Shown piece after piece: positions 51,968-63,005 of a stretch of DNA of 64,000 nucleotides. The stretch's first letter is position 1, and the number at the start of each line of letters is the position of its first letter. The stretch is from assembly GCF_900176255.2 (NCBI RefSeq), contig NZ_FXEG02000002.1:1798001-1862000 (forward strand). The letters run 5' to 3'. The DNA comes from Mycobacterium ahvazicum. GTDB taxonomy: Bacteria > Actinomycetota > Actinomycetes > Mycobacteriales > Mycobacteriaceae. The notes beneath the pieces were generated by a model. That model saw only the letters and a program-made list of their open reading frames with translations. It was not told the DNA's origin and searched no databases. Made by a program: the position numbers and the translations under genes.

Positions 51968-52552
51968 GTGACCGCGCAAGGTTCGTTCGAGCAACTACCG
52001 CAGACCACCTTCTTTTTGCAGCCGGTGCTGCCTGCCTACATTCCGCAAGACGTCAACATGACGGCCATCAAAGCGCAGGTCGCCGCGTCCGGGGTCAGCG
52101 CGCCACCGGACGTCATGCCGGCCCTGCTCGTCGTTGTCGATCAAGCGCATGCCGCCGGCATCAACCTGAAAATCGTGTTACTCGATCACAACCCGCCGAA
52201 CGACACGCCGCTGCGCGATATCTCCACCGTCGTCGGCGCCGACTATCACGACGCCACGGTCTTGACGCTGAGCCCGAACTTCGTCGGCACCTACAGCACG
52301 CAGTTCCCGCGCGTCACGCTCGAGGCCGGCGAAGACATCGCCAAGACGGGCAATCCGGTGGTCTCGGCGCAGCACTTTTTGCATGAGCTCGAAACCCCGG
52401 AATTCCCGTGGACGGGCCTGACTATTTTCTTGCTTGTCGGCGTGCTCGCCGCGGCCGTCGGCGCCCGCTTCCTGCAGTTGCGCGCTAGGCGGTCAGCAAC
52501 CTCGGTCGACGCCGCGGCCACTTCGAACGAAGAGTCGGCCGAGGGCGTCTAA
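51968..52552 (+). CDS. Rv1476-family single-pass membrane protein
   Basis: A 194-residue protein from GTG 51968; GGAGGAGG lies 6 nt upstream. The first 150 residues form a soluble alpha/beta domain (ALLVVVDQAHAAGINLKIVLLD). One C-terminal transmembrane helix follows (WTGLTIFLLVGVLAAAVGAR) and a short cytosolic tail. It is conserved next to ripA in mycobacteria but has no established function. It is divergent from acn and 240 nt upstream of ripA. Confidence 0.82.
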   Translation: MTAQGSFEQLPQTTFFLQPVLPAYIPQDVNMTAIKAQVAASGVSAPPDVMPALLVVVDQAHAAGINLKIVLLDHNPPNDTPLRDISTVVGADYHDATVLTLSPNFVGTYSTQFPRVTLEAGEDIAKTGNPVVSAQHFLHELETPEFPWTGLTIFLLVGVLAAAVGARFLQLRARRSATSVDAAATSNEESAEGV

Positions 52553-52630
52553 CCACGCACATCCGAACCGGCCCATTCGGCCGGGCGGAACTCACGACGC
52601 TGCGCGGCAAATCGCGTAGGTCACCGTTCG

Positions 52631-52695
52631 GTCACATTAAACGCACGTAGAGGGTTGCGATTTGTGACGACCATATCTTCGCCGACCACTGTGAC
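52631..52695. promoter_or_regulatory. repeated TGTGAC/GTCACA half-sites upstream of ripA
   Basis: GTCACA at 52631-52636 and TGTGAC at 52663-52668 and 52690-52695 lie within 165 nt of the ripA start. GTCACA-type repeats are the core of MtrA sites, and TGTGA/TCACA halves occur in CRP sites; ripA has been described as an MtrA target. Spacings are not canonical, so which protein binds is open. Confidence 0.4.
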
Positions 52696-52792
52696 GTACG
52701 GTGCAAAAGATGCTCGTGTTGTCTTTGGCGCTAATAGAGAAAATTGGGGCTGGCGCCGCCGTCCGCGTTGAGCCCAAGGGGAGCTAAGTCGA

Positions 52793-54229
52793 ATGAGACG
52801 CACACGCCGGGGCTCTGCTGCGCGACCGTTCGCCAGGCTGGTCCGTCCGGTCATTCCGTCGGTCCTATGTGTGGCCATGCTGGTCACCACACCCGGTCTG
52901 GCGCAGGCTGATCCGAACGCCGACAGCCTCGGCGTGCTGATCGCCAACGTCGCCAAGGCCAACCAGCGGCTGGAGGATCTGAGCGCCGAAATCCAGGGCG
53001 AGCAAGAGGCCGTTAACAAGGCCCTGGTCGACGTCGAGACCGCCCGGGACAACGTGACCGCGGCCGAGCACGATCTCGAGGTCAGCCAGCAGTCGGTCAA
53101 GGATGCCAATGCGGCAATCGCTGCCGCCCAACGCCGTTTCAACACTTTCGCCGCCGCCACTTACATGAATGGTCCGTCGGGCAGCTACCTGACCGCACGC
53201 AGCCCCGAGGACATCATCGCGACCGAAAGCGCCTCGAGGACCCTGGCGGCCAGTGCCCAGACGGTGCTGGACAACCTGCAGCGGGCCCGCACCGAGCAGG
53301 TGAACAAGGAGTCCGCGGCGCGCTTGGCCAAGCAGAAGGCCGAAAAGGCCGCTGCCGACGCGAAATCCAGCCAGGACGCCGCGGTGGCCGCGCTGACCAA
53401 CTCGAAGCACAAGTTCGAAGAACAGCGCGAGCAGATCACCCGGCTGGCCGCTGAGCGTGACGAGGCCCAGGCGAAACTTCAGCAGGCCCAACTCGCGTCC
53501 GCGCATTGGTCTACCGGGGCCGGCGGCGGCACGCCGACGACGGGGGACCGCTGGGATCCGGGAGCGCCGGCCGGGCAGGCCCCGTCCGGCGGACGGCACT
53601 GGGACGGCTGGGATCCCACGCTTCCGATGGTGCCGAGTGCCAACGTGCCCGGTGACCCGGTCGCGGTGATCAACCAGGTGCTGGGCATCTCGGCCACCTC
53701 GACGCAGGTCACCGCCCAGATGGGGAAGGGCTTCCTGCAGTCGATCGGCATTCTCAAGCCCGACGACACCGGGATCACCAACGCCAACCCGGGCGGCGTC
53801 GGCGGACGCATCCCGCGCGTCTACGGCCGACAGGCCTCCGAATACGTGATCCGTCGCGGCATGTCGCAGATCGGCGTGCCCTACTCCTGGGGCGGTGGCA
53901 ACGCGGCCGGCCCGAGTAAAGGCATCGACTCCGGCGCCGGGATCACCGGCTTCGACTGCTCGGGCCTGGTCCTGTACTCGTTCGCCGGGGTGGGCATCAA
54001 GCTGCCGCACTACTCGGGTTCGCAGTACAACCTGGGCCGCAAGATCCCGTCCTCCCAGATGCGTCGCGGCGACGTCATCTTCTACGGCCCCGGCGGTAGT
54101 CAGCACGTGACCATCTACCTCGGTCAGGGCCAGATGCTCGAGGCCCCCGACATCGGTTTGAAGGTGCGCGTCGCACCCGTGCGCACCAGCGGCATGACCC
54201 CCTACGTGATTCGCTACATCGACTATTAA
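52793..54229 (+). CDS. ripA: peptidoglycan endopeptidase RipA
   Basis: A 478-residue secreted hydrolase, close to the M. tuberculosis protein with an offset of six residues. A signal peptide (VIPSVLCVAMLVTTPGLAQA) is followed by a coiled-coil regulatory domain (to about residue 240), a Pro/Gly/Trp linker and a C-terminal NlpC/P60 domain. The catalytic Cys389 is in GFDCSGL and His438 is in SQHVTIYLG. It cleaves D-Glu-mDAP bonds at the septum during division. ripB follows after a 44-nt repeat-rich spacer. Confidence 0.95.
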   Translation: MRRTRRGSAARPFARLVRPVIPSVLCVAMLVTTPGLAQADPNADSLGVLIANVAKANQRLEDLSAEIQGEQEAVNKALVDVETARDNVTAAEHDLEVSQQSVKDANAAIAAAQRRFNTFAAATYMNGPSGSYLTARSPEDIIATESASRTLAASAQTVLDNLQRARTEQVNKESAARLAKQKAEKAAADAKSSQDAAVAALTNSKHKFEEQREQITRLAAERDEAQAKLQQAQLASAHWSTGAGGGTPTTGDRWDPGAPAGQAPSGGRHWDGWDPTLPMVPSANVPGDPVAVINQVLGISATSTQVTAQMGKGFLQSIGILKPDDTGITNANPGGVGGRIPRVYGRQASEYVIRRGMSQIGVPYSWGGGNAAGPSKGIDSGAGITGFDCSGLVLYSFAGVGIKLPHYSGSQYNLGRKIPSSQMRRGDVIFYGPGGSQHVTIYLGQGQMLEAPDIGLKVRVAPVRTSGMTPYVIRYIDY

Positions 54230-54270
54230 ACGAGGATGACTACCAAACGAGGATGACTACCGAACGAGGA
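54228..54270 (+). repeat. 17-bp tandem repeat between ripA and ripB
   Basis: AAACGAGGATGACTACC occurs twice in tandem (54228-54244 and 54245-54261), then a partial third copy (GAACGAGGA, 54262-54270) provides the ripB Shine-Dalgarno. Each unit has a GAGGA plus ATG. It places three SD-like elements at 17-bp spacing just before ripB. Confidence 0.9.
54236..54256 (+). other. six-codon upstream ORF in the ripA-ripB repeat
   Basis: ATG ACT ACC AAA CGA GGA TGA encodes MTTKRG. Its stop overlaps the ATG at 54253 by ATGA, and that ATG is in frame with ripB (adding MTTERGA). Each has an upstream GAGGA. It could couple or dampen ripB translation; no evidence that it is used. Confidence 0.35.
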
Positions 54271-54273
54271 GCT

Positions 54274-55002
54274 ATGCGGCACAAGCGATTTCGCCTGTTC
54301 AACTTGGCCTGGATCACCACTTTGGTGACCGGGCTGATGTTGTCTGTAGCCGCCCCGGCCAACGCCGATCCCGGAACGTGGGATCCGACCCTGCCGGCGA
54401 CGATCAGCGCCGGTGCCCCGGGCGATCCGCTCGCCGTCGCAAACGCGTCGCTGCAAGCCACCGCGCAGGCCACCCAGACCACGATGGACTTGGGCAGGCA
54501 ATTCCTCGGCGGTCTGGGAATCAACATCCTGGGTGATCCCGCCCCCGCCGCATCCGCGACGCCCACCAACCCGGGCGCCAAGATTCCGCGGGCGAACGGC
54601 CGCCAGGCCATCGAGTACGTCATCAAAAGGATGGGATCGCAGATGGGCGTGCCCTATTCGTGGGGTGGCGGCTCGCTGCAGGGTCCGAGCAAGGGCATCG
54701 ACGACGGTGCGAACATCACCGGGTTCGACTGCTCCGGTCTGATGCGGTACGGATTCGCCGGCGTCGGGGTGCTGATCCCGCGGTTCTCCGGTGATCAGTA
54801 CAACGCCGGCCGGCACATCCCGCCCAGCGAGGCCCGCCGCGGCGACCTGATCTTCTACGGCCCGGGCGGCGGCCAGCACGTCACCATGTACTTGGGCAAC
54901 GGCCAGATGCTGGAGGCATCCGGAAGCGCGGGGAAAGTGACCGTGAGCCCCGTGCGCAAGCCCGGTATGACGCCGTACCTGACTAGGATCATCGAGTACT
55001 GA
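54274..55002 (+). CDS. ripB: peptidoglycan endopeptidase RipB
   Basis: A 242-residue secreted NlpC/P60 hydrolase from ATG 54274 (GAGGAG upstream; an in-frame ATG at 54253 is possible). A signal peptide (LAWITTLVTGLMLSVAAPANA) is followed by a short linker and the NlpC/P60 domain, with Cys153 in GFDCSGL and His202 in GQHVTMYLG. It lacks the coiled-coil regulatory domain of RipA, so is shorter. It cleaves stem-peptide bonds in the wall. Cotranscribed with ripA. Confidence 0.94.
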   Translation: MRHKRFRLFNLAWITTLVTGLMLSVAAPANADPGTWDPTLPATISAGAPGDPLAVANASLQATAQATQTTMDLGRQFLGGLGINILGDPAPAASATPTNPGAKIPRANGRQAIEYVIKRMGSQMGVPYSWGGGSLQGPSKGIDDGANITGFDCSGLMRYGFAGVGVLIPRFSGDQYNAGRHIPPSEARRGDLIFYGPGGGQHVTMYLGNGQMLEASGSAGKVTVSPVRKPGMTPYLTRIIEY

Positions 55003-55168
55003 CCCAGGTGTGCCGTCAGATCGCGGCTCGTCAGCGAGCCGTGGCGTCGACGGAATCCCAGGCGCCTGGAATAGTTGGACAAAGGCACGGGGCTGACCCG
55101 CGGCATTCGTCGTGATGGCAGATGTGTCTGATTGAGCTGTGTCGGTTGAGCTGAAGAGAGAGATGTAG

Positions 55169-56302
55169 ATGACAGCAGCAGGTGGGCCGCCCCCGGGCGC
55201 CAGTGGTCACTCGGGTCCGGGCGGGCAGTCTGGCCCCGGAGCCCATGCGGCGCCGTCAGGTGGTGCCGATGGATTGGCTGCCGAAGTACACACCCTGGAA
55301 CGGGCCATCTTCGAGGTCAAGCGCATCATCGTGGGCCAGGACCAGCTCGTCGAGCGGATGCTGGTCGGTCTGCTGTCCAAGGGTCACGTGCTGCTCGAAG
55401 GTGTGCCCGGCGTCGCCAAGACGCTGGCCGTCGAAACGTTCGCGAAGGTCGTCGGCGGCACGTTCGCGCGTATCCAGTTCACCCCCGACCTGGTGCCCAC
55501 CGACATCATCGGTACCCGCATCTACCGGCAGGGCAAGGAAGAGTTCGACACCGAGCTCGGCCCGGTCGTGGTCAACTTCCTGCTCGCCGACGAGATCAAC
55601 CGTGCGCCCGCCAAGGTGCAGTCGGCGCTGCTGGAGGTCATGGCCGAGCGTCAGGTGTCCATCGGTGGTAAGCGATTCCCGCTGCCCAACCCGTTCCTGG
55701 TGATGGCGACGCAGAACCCGATCGAGCACGAGGGCGTCTACCAGCTGCCCGAGGCGCAGCGCGACCGCTTCCTGTTCAAGATCAACGTCGGCTACCCCTC
55801 GCCCGAGGAAGAGCGCGAGATCATCTACCGGATGGGCGTCAAGCCACCGCAGCCCAAGCAGATCCTGGACACCAACGACCTGTTGCGGTTGCAGGACATC
55901 GCGGCCAACAACTTCGTCCACCACGCGCTGGTCGACTACGTGGTGCGCGTGGTCACCGCCACCCGCCACCCCGAGCAGCTCGGCATGAACGACGTCAAGA
56001 CCTGGATCTCGTTCGGCGCATCTCCGCGCGCGTCGCTGGGCATCATCGCGGCCTCGCGTTCGCTGGCGTTGGTCCGCGGTCGCGACTACGTGATCCCGCA
56101 AGACGTCGTCGAGGTCATCCCCGACGTGCTGCGCCACCGGCTGGTGCTGACCTATGACGCGCTGGCCGACGAGATCTCGCCCGAGATCGTCATCAACAGG
56201 GTCCTGCAGACTGTTTCCCTTCCGCAAGTGAATGCCGTTCCGCAGCAAGGGCATTCGGTTCCGCCGGTGATGCAGGCTGCGGGCGCGGCCAGTAATCGGT
56301 GA
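55169..56302 (+). CDS. moxR1: MoxR-type AAA+ ATPase
   Basis: A 377-residue ATPase. The N-terminal 40 residues are Gly/Pro-rich and disordered. Walker A is [13 protein letters not shown], Walker [13 protein letters not shown], followed by the MoxR pattern [20 protein letters not shown]. MoxR proteins act as chaperones with adjacent VWA-domain proteins, present here as the next two genes. The start follows AGAGAGA. It overlaps the DUF58 gene by 4 nt. Confidence 0.93.
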   Translation: MTAAGGPPPGASGHSGPGGQSGPGAHAAPSGGADGLAAEVHTLERAIFEVKRIIVGQDQLVERMLVGLLSKGHVLLEGVPGVAKTLAVETFAKVVGGTFARIQFTPDLVPTDIIGTRIYRQGKEEFDTELGPVVVNFLLADEINRAPAKVQSALLEVMAERQVSIGGKRFPLPNPFLVMATQNPIEHEGVYQLPEAQRDRFLFKINVGYPSPEEEREIIYRMGVKPPQPKQILDTNDLLRLQDIAANNFVHHALVDYVVRVVTATRHPEQLGMNDVKTWISFGASPRASLGIIAASRSLALVRGRDYVIPQDVVEVIPDVLRHRLVLTYDALADEISPEIVINRVLQTVSLPQVNAVPQQGHSVPPVMQAAGAASNR

Positions 56303-57261
56303 CCGATCCGAACCCCGCCGCCAAGCCCGCGGCTCTGCACCCGCCGTCGTTTCAGCGCGGGCAGATCGACGACCCGAAATTGTCGGCGGCGCTGCGCACG
56401 CTCGAGCTGACGGTACGGCGCAAGCTCGACGGTGTCCTGCACGGCGACCATCTCGGCCTGATCCCCGGACCGGGTTCGGAGCCGGGGGAGTCGCGGGAGT
56501 ATCAGCCCGGCGACGACGTCCGCCGGATGGACTGGGCGGTCACCGCGCGCACCACCCACCCGCACGTCCGGCAGATGATCGCCGACCGCGAGCTGGAAAC
56601 CTGGATGGTGGTCGACATGTCGGCCAGCCTCGACTTCGGGACCACCGTCTGCGAGAAGCGGGATCTGGCAGTGGCCGCCGCGGCCGCCATCACGTTCCTC
56701 AACAGCGGCGGCGGTAACCGGCTCGGTGCGCTCGTCACCAATGGGGCGACGACGGTCCGGGTGCCGGCCCGGTCCGGGCGCCAGCACGAGCAGACGCTGT
56801 TGCGCACGATCGCGACGATGCCCAAGGCGCCGACGGGTGTGCGCGGCGACCTGGCGGTTGCCATCGACGCGTTGCGCCGGCCGGAACGCCGCCGCGGGAT
56901 GGCCGTGATCATCAGTGACTTCCTCGGGCCGATCAACTGGATGCGCCCGCTGCGCGCGATCGCGGCCCGCCACGAGGTGCTGGCCATCGAGGTGCTCGAC
57001 CCACGCGATATCGAACTGCCCGACGTCGGCGACGTCGTGCTGCAGGACGCCGAGACCGGTGTGACCCGCGAATTCACCGTCGATGCGCAACTGCGCGACG
57101 ACTTCGCCAAGGCGGCCGCGGCGCATCGTGCCGACGTGGCCCGAACGATACGTGGTTGCGACGCACCGGTTTTGACGCTGCGCACCGACCGCGACTGGAT
57201 CGCCGACATCGTCCGCTTCGTGGAGTCCCGCCGGCGCGGGGCTATGGCGGGGCGCCAGTGA
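56299..57261 (+). CDS. DUF58 domain protein of the MoxR operon
   Basis: A 320-residue DUF58 protein starting at GTG 56299 in a GTGA overlap with moxR1. The hallmark [19 protein letters not shown] is intact, and the VWA-like fold is suggested by [11 protein letters not shown]. It probably works with MoxR1 and the following VWA membrane protein as an envelope-stress or wall-assembly complex. It ends with a GTGA overlap to the next gene. Confidence 0.88.
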   Translation: MTDPNPAAKPAALHPPSFQRGQIDDPKLSAALRTLELTVRRKLDGVLHGDHLGLIPGPGSEPGESREYQPGDDVRRMDWAVTARTTHPHVRQMIADRELETWMVVDMSASLDFGTTVCEKRDLAVAAAAAITFLNSGGGNRLGALVTNGATTVRVPARSGRQHEQTLLRTIATMPKAPTGVRGDLAVAIDALRRPERRRGMAVIISDFLGPINWMRPLRAIAARHEVLAIEVLDPRDIELPDVGDVVLQDAETGVTREFTVDAQLRDDFAKAAAAHRADVARTIRGCDAPVLTLRTDRDWIADIVRFVESRRRGAMAGRQ

Positions 57262-58265
57262 CGTTGCCGTTGCTGGGCGCGATGTCGCTGTCCGGGTTCG
57301 CTCACGCATGGTGGTTCCTCTTCCTGCTCGTCGTTGCCGGGTTGGGCGTGCTGTATGTGCTGATGCAGCTGGCCCGCCAGCGGCGCATGCTGCGGTTCGC
57401 CAACATGGAGCTGCTGGAAAGCGTCGCCCCCAAGCGGCCCGCCAAGTGGCGGCACCTGCCGGCGATCCTGCTGGTGGCATCGCTGGTGCTGTTGACCGTC
57501 GCGATGGCCGGGCCGACGAACGACGTCCGGATTCCGCGCAACCGGGCGGTGGTGATGCTGGTGATCGACGTATCGCAGTCGATGCGTGCCACCGACGTCG
57601 AACCCAACCGGATGGCCGCCGCGCAGGAGGCCGGTAAGCAGTTCGCCGACGAGCTCACCCCGGGCATCAACCTCGGGCTGATCGCCTACGCGGGGACCGC
57701 GACGGTGCTGGTGTCGCCGACGACCAACCGCGAGGCGACCAAGGTCGCGCTGGACAAGCTGCAGTTCGCCGACCGCACCGCGACCGGGGAGGGGATCTTC
57801 ACCGCGCTGCAGGCCATCGCCACCGTCGGCGCGGTCATCGGCGGCGGTGACAAGCCGCCCCCGGCCCGCATCGTGCTGTTCTCCGACGGCAAGGAGACGA
57901 TGCCAACCAACCCGGACAACCCCAAGGGGGCTTTCACCGCCGCGCGGACCGCCAAGGACCAGGGCGTGCCGATCTCGACGATCTCGTTCGGCACCCCGTA
58001 CGGCTTCGTCGAGATCAACGACCAGCGCCAGCCGGTCCCGGTCGACGACGAGACCCTGAAGAAGGTCGCCCAGCTCTCCGGCGGCAATTCCTTCAATGCG
58101 TCGACGCTGCAGGAGCTCAAGCAGGTCTACGCCTCGCTGCAACAGCAGATCGGCTACGAGACGATCAAAGGCGACGCCAGCGTGGGCTGGCTGCGATTGG
58201 GTGCGCTGGTGCTGGCGCTGGCGGCGCTGGCCGCGTTGCTGATCAACCGAAGGCTGCCGACCTAG
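57258..58265 (+). CDS. VWA-domain membrane protein (Rv1481-like)
   Basis: A 335-residue protein from GTG 57258, overlapping the DUF58 stop. Two N-terminal helices ([19 protein letters not shown] and [19 protein letters not shown]), a VWA domain with MIDAS-like [12 protein letters not shown], and one C-terminal helix ([16 protein letters not shown]). It should bind a divalent metal and partner with MoxR1. Length equals Rv1481. Last gene of the ripA-moxR1 block. Confidence 0.9.
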   Translation: MTLPLLGAMSLSGFAHAWWFLFLLVVAGLGVLYVLMQLARQRRMLRFANMELLESVAPKRPAKWRHLPAILLVASLVLLTVAMAGPTNDVRIPRNRAVVMLVIDVSQSMRATDVEPNRMAAAQEAGKQFADELTPGINLGLIAYAGTATVLVSPTTNREATKVALDKLQFADRTATGEGIFTALQAIATVGAVIGGGDKPPPARIVLFSDGKETMPTNPDNPKGAFTAARTAKDQGVPISTISFGTPYGFVEINDQRQPVPVDDETLKKVAQLSGGNSFNASTLQELKQVYASLQQQIGYETIKGDASVGWLRLGALVLALAALAALLINRRLPT

Positions 58266-58299
58266 CTGCTCTGTCTCTTCTGTCGGTCGCCTGTCTTCG

Positions 58300-58355
58300 C
58301 GAGCGTAACGCCACGGTGGTATTGGGGTCGACTTTCCTGCGTGTGATTACGCTCG
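58300..58355. repeat. 56-bp palindromic element A
   Basis: The arms begin CGAGCGTAACGCCACG on the left and, on the opposite strand of the right side, CGAGCGTAATCACACG; 15 of 20 outer positions pair. It lies between the convergent VWA gene and the DUF559 gene and overlaps the latter's last codons and stop. It has the same length and outer arms as element B (59223-59278); I count 43 of 56 identical. Confidence 0.85.
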
Positions 58356-59186
58356 GCGAGCGCGGGCCGCACTGACGCGTCGGATGATGTCGTCGCGATG
58401 GTCTTCGGCGACAACCCTAACGACGAGCCAGCCCATCCGGTCGAGCATCTCCAGACGGCGGATGTCTTTGACGTATTGGGCCCGACTGGACCGGTGTTGA
58501 TCGCCGTCGTACTCGACAGCGACTTTGATTTCCTCCCAGCCCATATCCAAATACGCTTCGGCCCAACCCCATTCATTGCGCACTGCAATCTGTGTCTGCG
58601 GCCGTGGAAATCCCGCGCTCACCAGCAGCAAGCGCAGCCAGGTTTCTTTCGGCGACTGCGCGCCGCCGTCGACCAGTTCGAGAGCCGTTCTGGCGGCCCG
58701 CAAGCCCCGCCGGCCGCGATAGCGCTCGACGAGCAGGTCGACATCGGCCGGCTTGACATCGGTCGCTTGCGCGAGTGCGTCGACCGCCGCGACGGCAATC
58801 CCCAACGGGTACCGCCTGACCAGATCGAGTGCGGTCCGCGCCGGTGTGGTTACGCGCATCCCGTCAATGACGCCGATCTCATCACCGTCGATGCGCTCTT
58901 CCCAAACTCGCACTCCGGCGGCGGGACGCCGGTTGGTGTCGATGATCGCGGCGGGCAAAGCCGGATCAATCCACTTCGCTCCATGCGAAGCGGAGGCGGA
59001 AAAGCCGGCGAGGACGCCGCGGCGTTGGGAGCGCAGCCAGCAGGCCTTCGCGCGCAGCAGGGGCGTTAGCTCGGTATCCCGCGGCACGTACACGTCTTTG
59101 TGTAGCGCGACGTAGCGGCTCGTTAGCTCATGGCGAGACAGCCTGCGCGCAGTCAGGGCTTCGCTGCCGAGGAACGGGTCTGTCAT
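58347..59186 (-). CDS. AbiEi-like winged-helix plus DUF559/Vsr nuclease-like protein
   Basis: A 279-residue protein from ATG 59186. Residues 1-120 resemble the N-terminal AbiEi-type domain found in mycobacterial DUF559 proteins (SRHELTSRYVALHKDVYVPR; VTTPARTALDLVRRYP). Residues 178-260 resemble a Vsr/PD-(D/E)XK fold: E181 in SPKETWL, AYLDMGWEEI (D214) and KVAVEYDGDQH (E225, D227, H231), then LDRMGWLVVRV. It is bracketed by palindromes A and B, and its stop lies in A. My count gives about 59% GC over 58381-58620, lower than neighbours. Possibly the Rv1482c position. A nuclease or DNA-binding role is inference. Confidence 0.75.
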   Translation of the reverse strand: MTDPFLGSEALTARRLSRHELTSRYVALHKDVYVPRDTELTPLLRAKACWLRSQRRGVLAGFSASASHGAKWIDPALPAAIIDTNRRPAAGVRVWEERIDGDEIGVIDGMRVTTPARTALDLVRRYPLGIAVAAVDALAQATDVKPADVDLLVERYRGRRGLRAARTALELVDGGAQSPKETWLRLLLVSAGFPRPQTQIAVRNEWGWAEAYLDMGWEEIKVAVEYDGDQHRSSRAQYVKDIRRLEMLDRMGWLVVRVVAEDHRDDIIRRVSAARARRA

Positions 59187-59222
59187 GGCAGAAGTGTGCC
59201 TAGGACCGCCGACAGCAATCGA

Positions 59223-59278
59223 CGAGCGTAACGCCACGCTGGCATTTGCTGAGATTTCTCTGCGTGACGTTACGCTCG
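59223..59278. repeat. 56-bp palindromic element B
   Basis: The left arm is CGAGCGTAACGCCACGCTGG and the right arm on the other strand CGAGCGTAACGTCACGCAGA; 17 of 20 positions pair. It starts 37 nt upstream of the DUF559 gene ATG and ends 85 nt upstream of fabG1, so it is in the divergent promoter region. Same orientation and length as element A. Confidence 0.88.
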
Positions 59279-59320
59279 CGGAGCGACCGGGAGGTGCCGT
59301 GACGCCTCGCCGCAAAAAGG

Positions 59321-60954
<1,634 letters not shown>

Positions 60955-60960
60955 ACGGCA

Positions 60961-61998
60961 ATGGAATTTGACGCTGTCCTGCTGCTTTCCTTCGGCGGAC
61001 CAGAGGGCCCGGAGCAGGTCCGGCCGTTCCTGGAGAACGTCACCCGGGGCCGCAACGTGCCGCCGGAACGACTCGACGACGTCGCCGAGCACTATTTGCA
61101 TTTCGGCGGCGTGTCGCCGATCAACGCCATCAACCGCGCGCTGGTCATGCAGCTGGAATACGAACTGGCCCAGCGCGGTCAGCAGCTGCCGGTGTACTTC
61201 GGCAACCGCAACTGGGAGCCGTACGTCGAAGACACAGTTAAGACTATGCGCGACAACGGTGTTCGTCGCGCCGTGGTGTTCACCACGTCGGCGTGGAGCG
61301 GGTATTCCAGCTGCTCGCAATACAGCGAAGACATCGCCCGGGCCCGGGCGGCCGCCGGGCCCGATGCGCCCGAGTTGGTCAAGCTGCGGCCCTATTTCGA
61401 TCACCCGCGGTTCGTGCAGATCTTCGCCGATACCATCGGCGCTGCCTCCGGTGCCCTGACTCCGGAGCAACAGGCCGGCGCGCGTCTGCTGTTCACCGCG
61501 CATTCGGTTCCGGTGGCCGCCGACGAGCGCCTCGGCCCGCGACTGTACAGCCGCCAAGTCGCTTACGCCGCAAGTCTTGTCGCGGCGGCTGCCGGATACA
61601 CCGAGTACGACCTCGCCTGGCAGTCGCGCTCGGGACCACCGCAGGTGCCATGGCTGGAACCCGATGTCGCCGACCACCTCACGGCGCTGGCCGCGGCGGG
61701 CACCCAGTCCGTCATCATCTGCCCGATCGGTTTCGTGGCCGACCACATCGAGGTGGTGTGGGATCTCGATTACGAGCTGGCGGCCCAGGCCGAGGCGGCC
61801 GGTGTGGCGCTGGTGCGGGCCTCGACGCCGAACGCCCACCCGCGTTTCGCGCAACTCGCCGCCGACCTGATCGACGAACTGCGGTACGGCCGTGGCCCGG
61901 AGCGGGTGACCGGCCCCGATCCGGTGGCGGGCTGCCTGGGCAGCGTCAACGGCGCGGCATGCCGCCCGCCGCATTGCGTTGCGCGAGAAGGCGGTTAG
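60961..61998 (+). CDS. hemH: ferrochelatase/coproporphyrin ferrochelatase
   Basis: A 345-residue chelatase from ATG 60961. The N-terminal [21 protein letters not shown] and the catalytic-His block [10 protein letters not shown] are typical. The SSCSQYSED motif and a C-terminal Cys cluster ([17 protein letters not shown]) could ligate the [2Fe-2S] cluster known from mycobacterial ferrochelatase. In actinobacteria it inserts iron into coproporphyrin III. It is linked to fabG1-inhA as in Rv1483-Rv1485; its 3' end overlaps the convergent gene by 4 nt. Confidence 0.94.
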   Translation: MEFDAVLLLSFGGPEGPEQVRPFLENVTRGRNVPPERLDDVAEHYLHFGGVSPINAINRALVMQLEYELAQRGQQLPVYFGNRNWEPYVEDTVKTMRDNGVRRAVVFTTSAWSGYSSCSQYSEDIARARAAAGPDAPELVKLRPYFDHPRFVQIFADTIGAASGALTPEQQAGARLLFTAHSVPVAADERLGPRLYSRQVAYAASLVAAAAGYTEYDLAWQSRSGPPQVPWLEPDVADHLTALAAAGTQSVIICPIGFVADHIEVVWDLDYELAAQAEAAGVALVRASTPNAHPRFAQLAADLIDELRYGRGPERVTGPDPVAGCLGSVNGAACRPPHCVAREGG

Positions 61999-62948
61999 TC
62001 GGCCCAGGCCGACTGCATGATCGCGTTCACCGCGGCCATCCGGGCCGAACGCACCACCGCGTTGAGCGGTCGCAGCGCGTCGCCCGCGATCCGCGCCTCC
62101 GACGACGATTGGGTGCCCACCGGCTCCAGCCCGGACGCCACGCGAGCCGCGAAGCGATCCGGTGCAGCGGCATCCGACGCCTGACTCAGCCCGGAGCTGA
62201 CCGTGATGATCGCGTCGACGTGTGCGGCGTTCTCCAGCACCCGCAATGCACGCGACGGAGCGTGGTCGGGAATCCGGTGTTGCCGTGTGGATTCCAGTAG
62301 CTGCTCGACGAGCCCACGCGGATCGTCGATGTCGCTGGCCGATCCCAAGCCGATCGCTCCGAGCGCGTCGGCGGCCGACCGCACCGCCGACCGCAGCGAG
62401 TATTCGGCATCGCCCAGCTCGTGGTGATCGAACACCGGCGCGCCGGGCAGCGAGTACACCGTCCAGGCCAGCGCACACAACTCCGGTGAATCCGGCTCGT
62501 CGCCGTCGGCATCGTCGAGATCGGCATAGGAGAACTCGGGGACCAGGCCGACCGCCGCCGTCGGATCGTCGGGGTGCGCGATGATCACCGCCTCACCGGC
62601 GGCCAGGGCGTCGCGCTCGAACTGCGTCCCGGGGGCCAGGCCGCGCACGTCGCCGGGAACCGGCAGCACCACGTTGATCCGCCCGTGCAGCGGACCCGGC
62701 GCACCGGCGGTCCCCGGCAGCGTCACCCGGCCAACCGCGGCGCGCAGCGTCTGCAACAACGACACGGTCCCGGCGTCGTGGACGTCGGGCCACGGCAGTC
62801 CGGTATGACCGGCCGCGACGGCATCATACGCGGTGACGGATTGCTTTGGCGCCCAAAGGGATAACGCGTCCAATACGTCATCGGGCGCAGCCTTGCCGGC
62901 GAGCCAGGCGTTAGCCCACACGGACAGTGAAACACTCGGACACCACAT
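61995..62948 (-). CDS. conserved hypothetical protein (Rv1486c-like)
   Basis: A 317-residue protein from ATG 62948 ([18 protein letters not shown]); an upstream start at 62990 is less likely because it runs into the promoter of the next gene. It is rich in Ala/Asp/Leu, with no membrane segment or recognised catalytic motif. [24 protein letters not shown] and the acidic [13 protein letters not shown] stand out. It is conserved at this place in mycobacteria; function unknown. Confidence 0.7.
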   Translation of the reverse strand: MWCPSVSLSVWANAWLAGKAAPDDVLDALSLWAPKQSVTAYDAVAAGHTGLPWPDVHDAGTVSLLQTLRAAVGRVTLPGTAGAPGPLHGRINVVLPVPGDVRGLAPGTQFERDALAAGEAVIIAHPDDPTAAVGLVPEFSYADLDDADGDEPDSPELCALAWTVYSLPGAPVFDHHELGDAEYSLRSAVRSAADALGAIGLGSASDIDDPRGLVEQLLESTRQHRIPDHAPSRALRVLENAAHVDAIITVSSGLSQASDAAAPDRFAARVASGLEPVGTQSSSEARIAGDALRPLNAVVRSARMAAVNAIMQSAWAD

Positions 62949-63005
62949 GATCTCGCAGTGTAGTTGTTCGGTCCGGCAAAGGCGGATCACGCGTATTCTG
63001 ACGGC

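Noticed and set aside
58347..59186. Considered as a stand-alone abortive infection (AbiEi/AbiEii) system
   Set aside because: No AbiEii nucleotidyltransferase toxin gene is next to it; neighbours are the VWA gene and fabG1, so a classical two-gene system is not supported.
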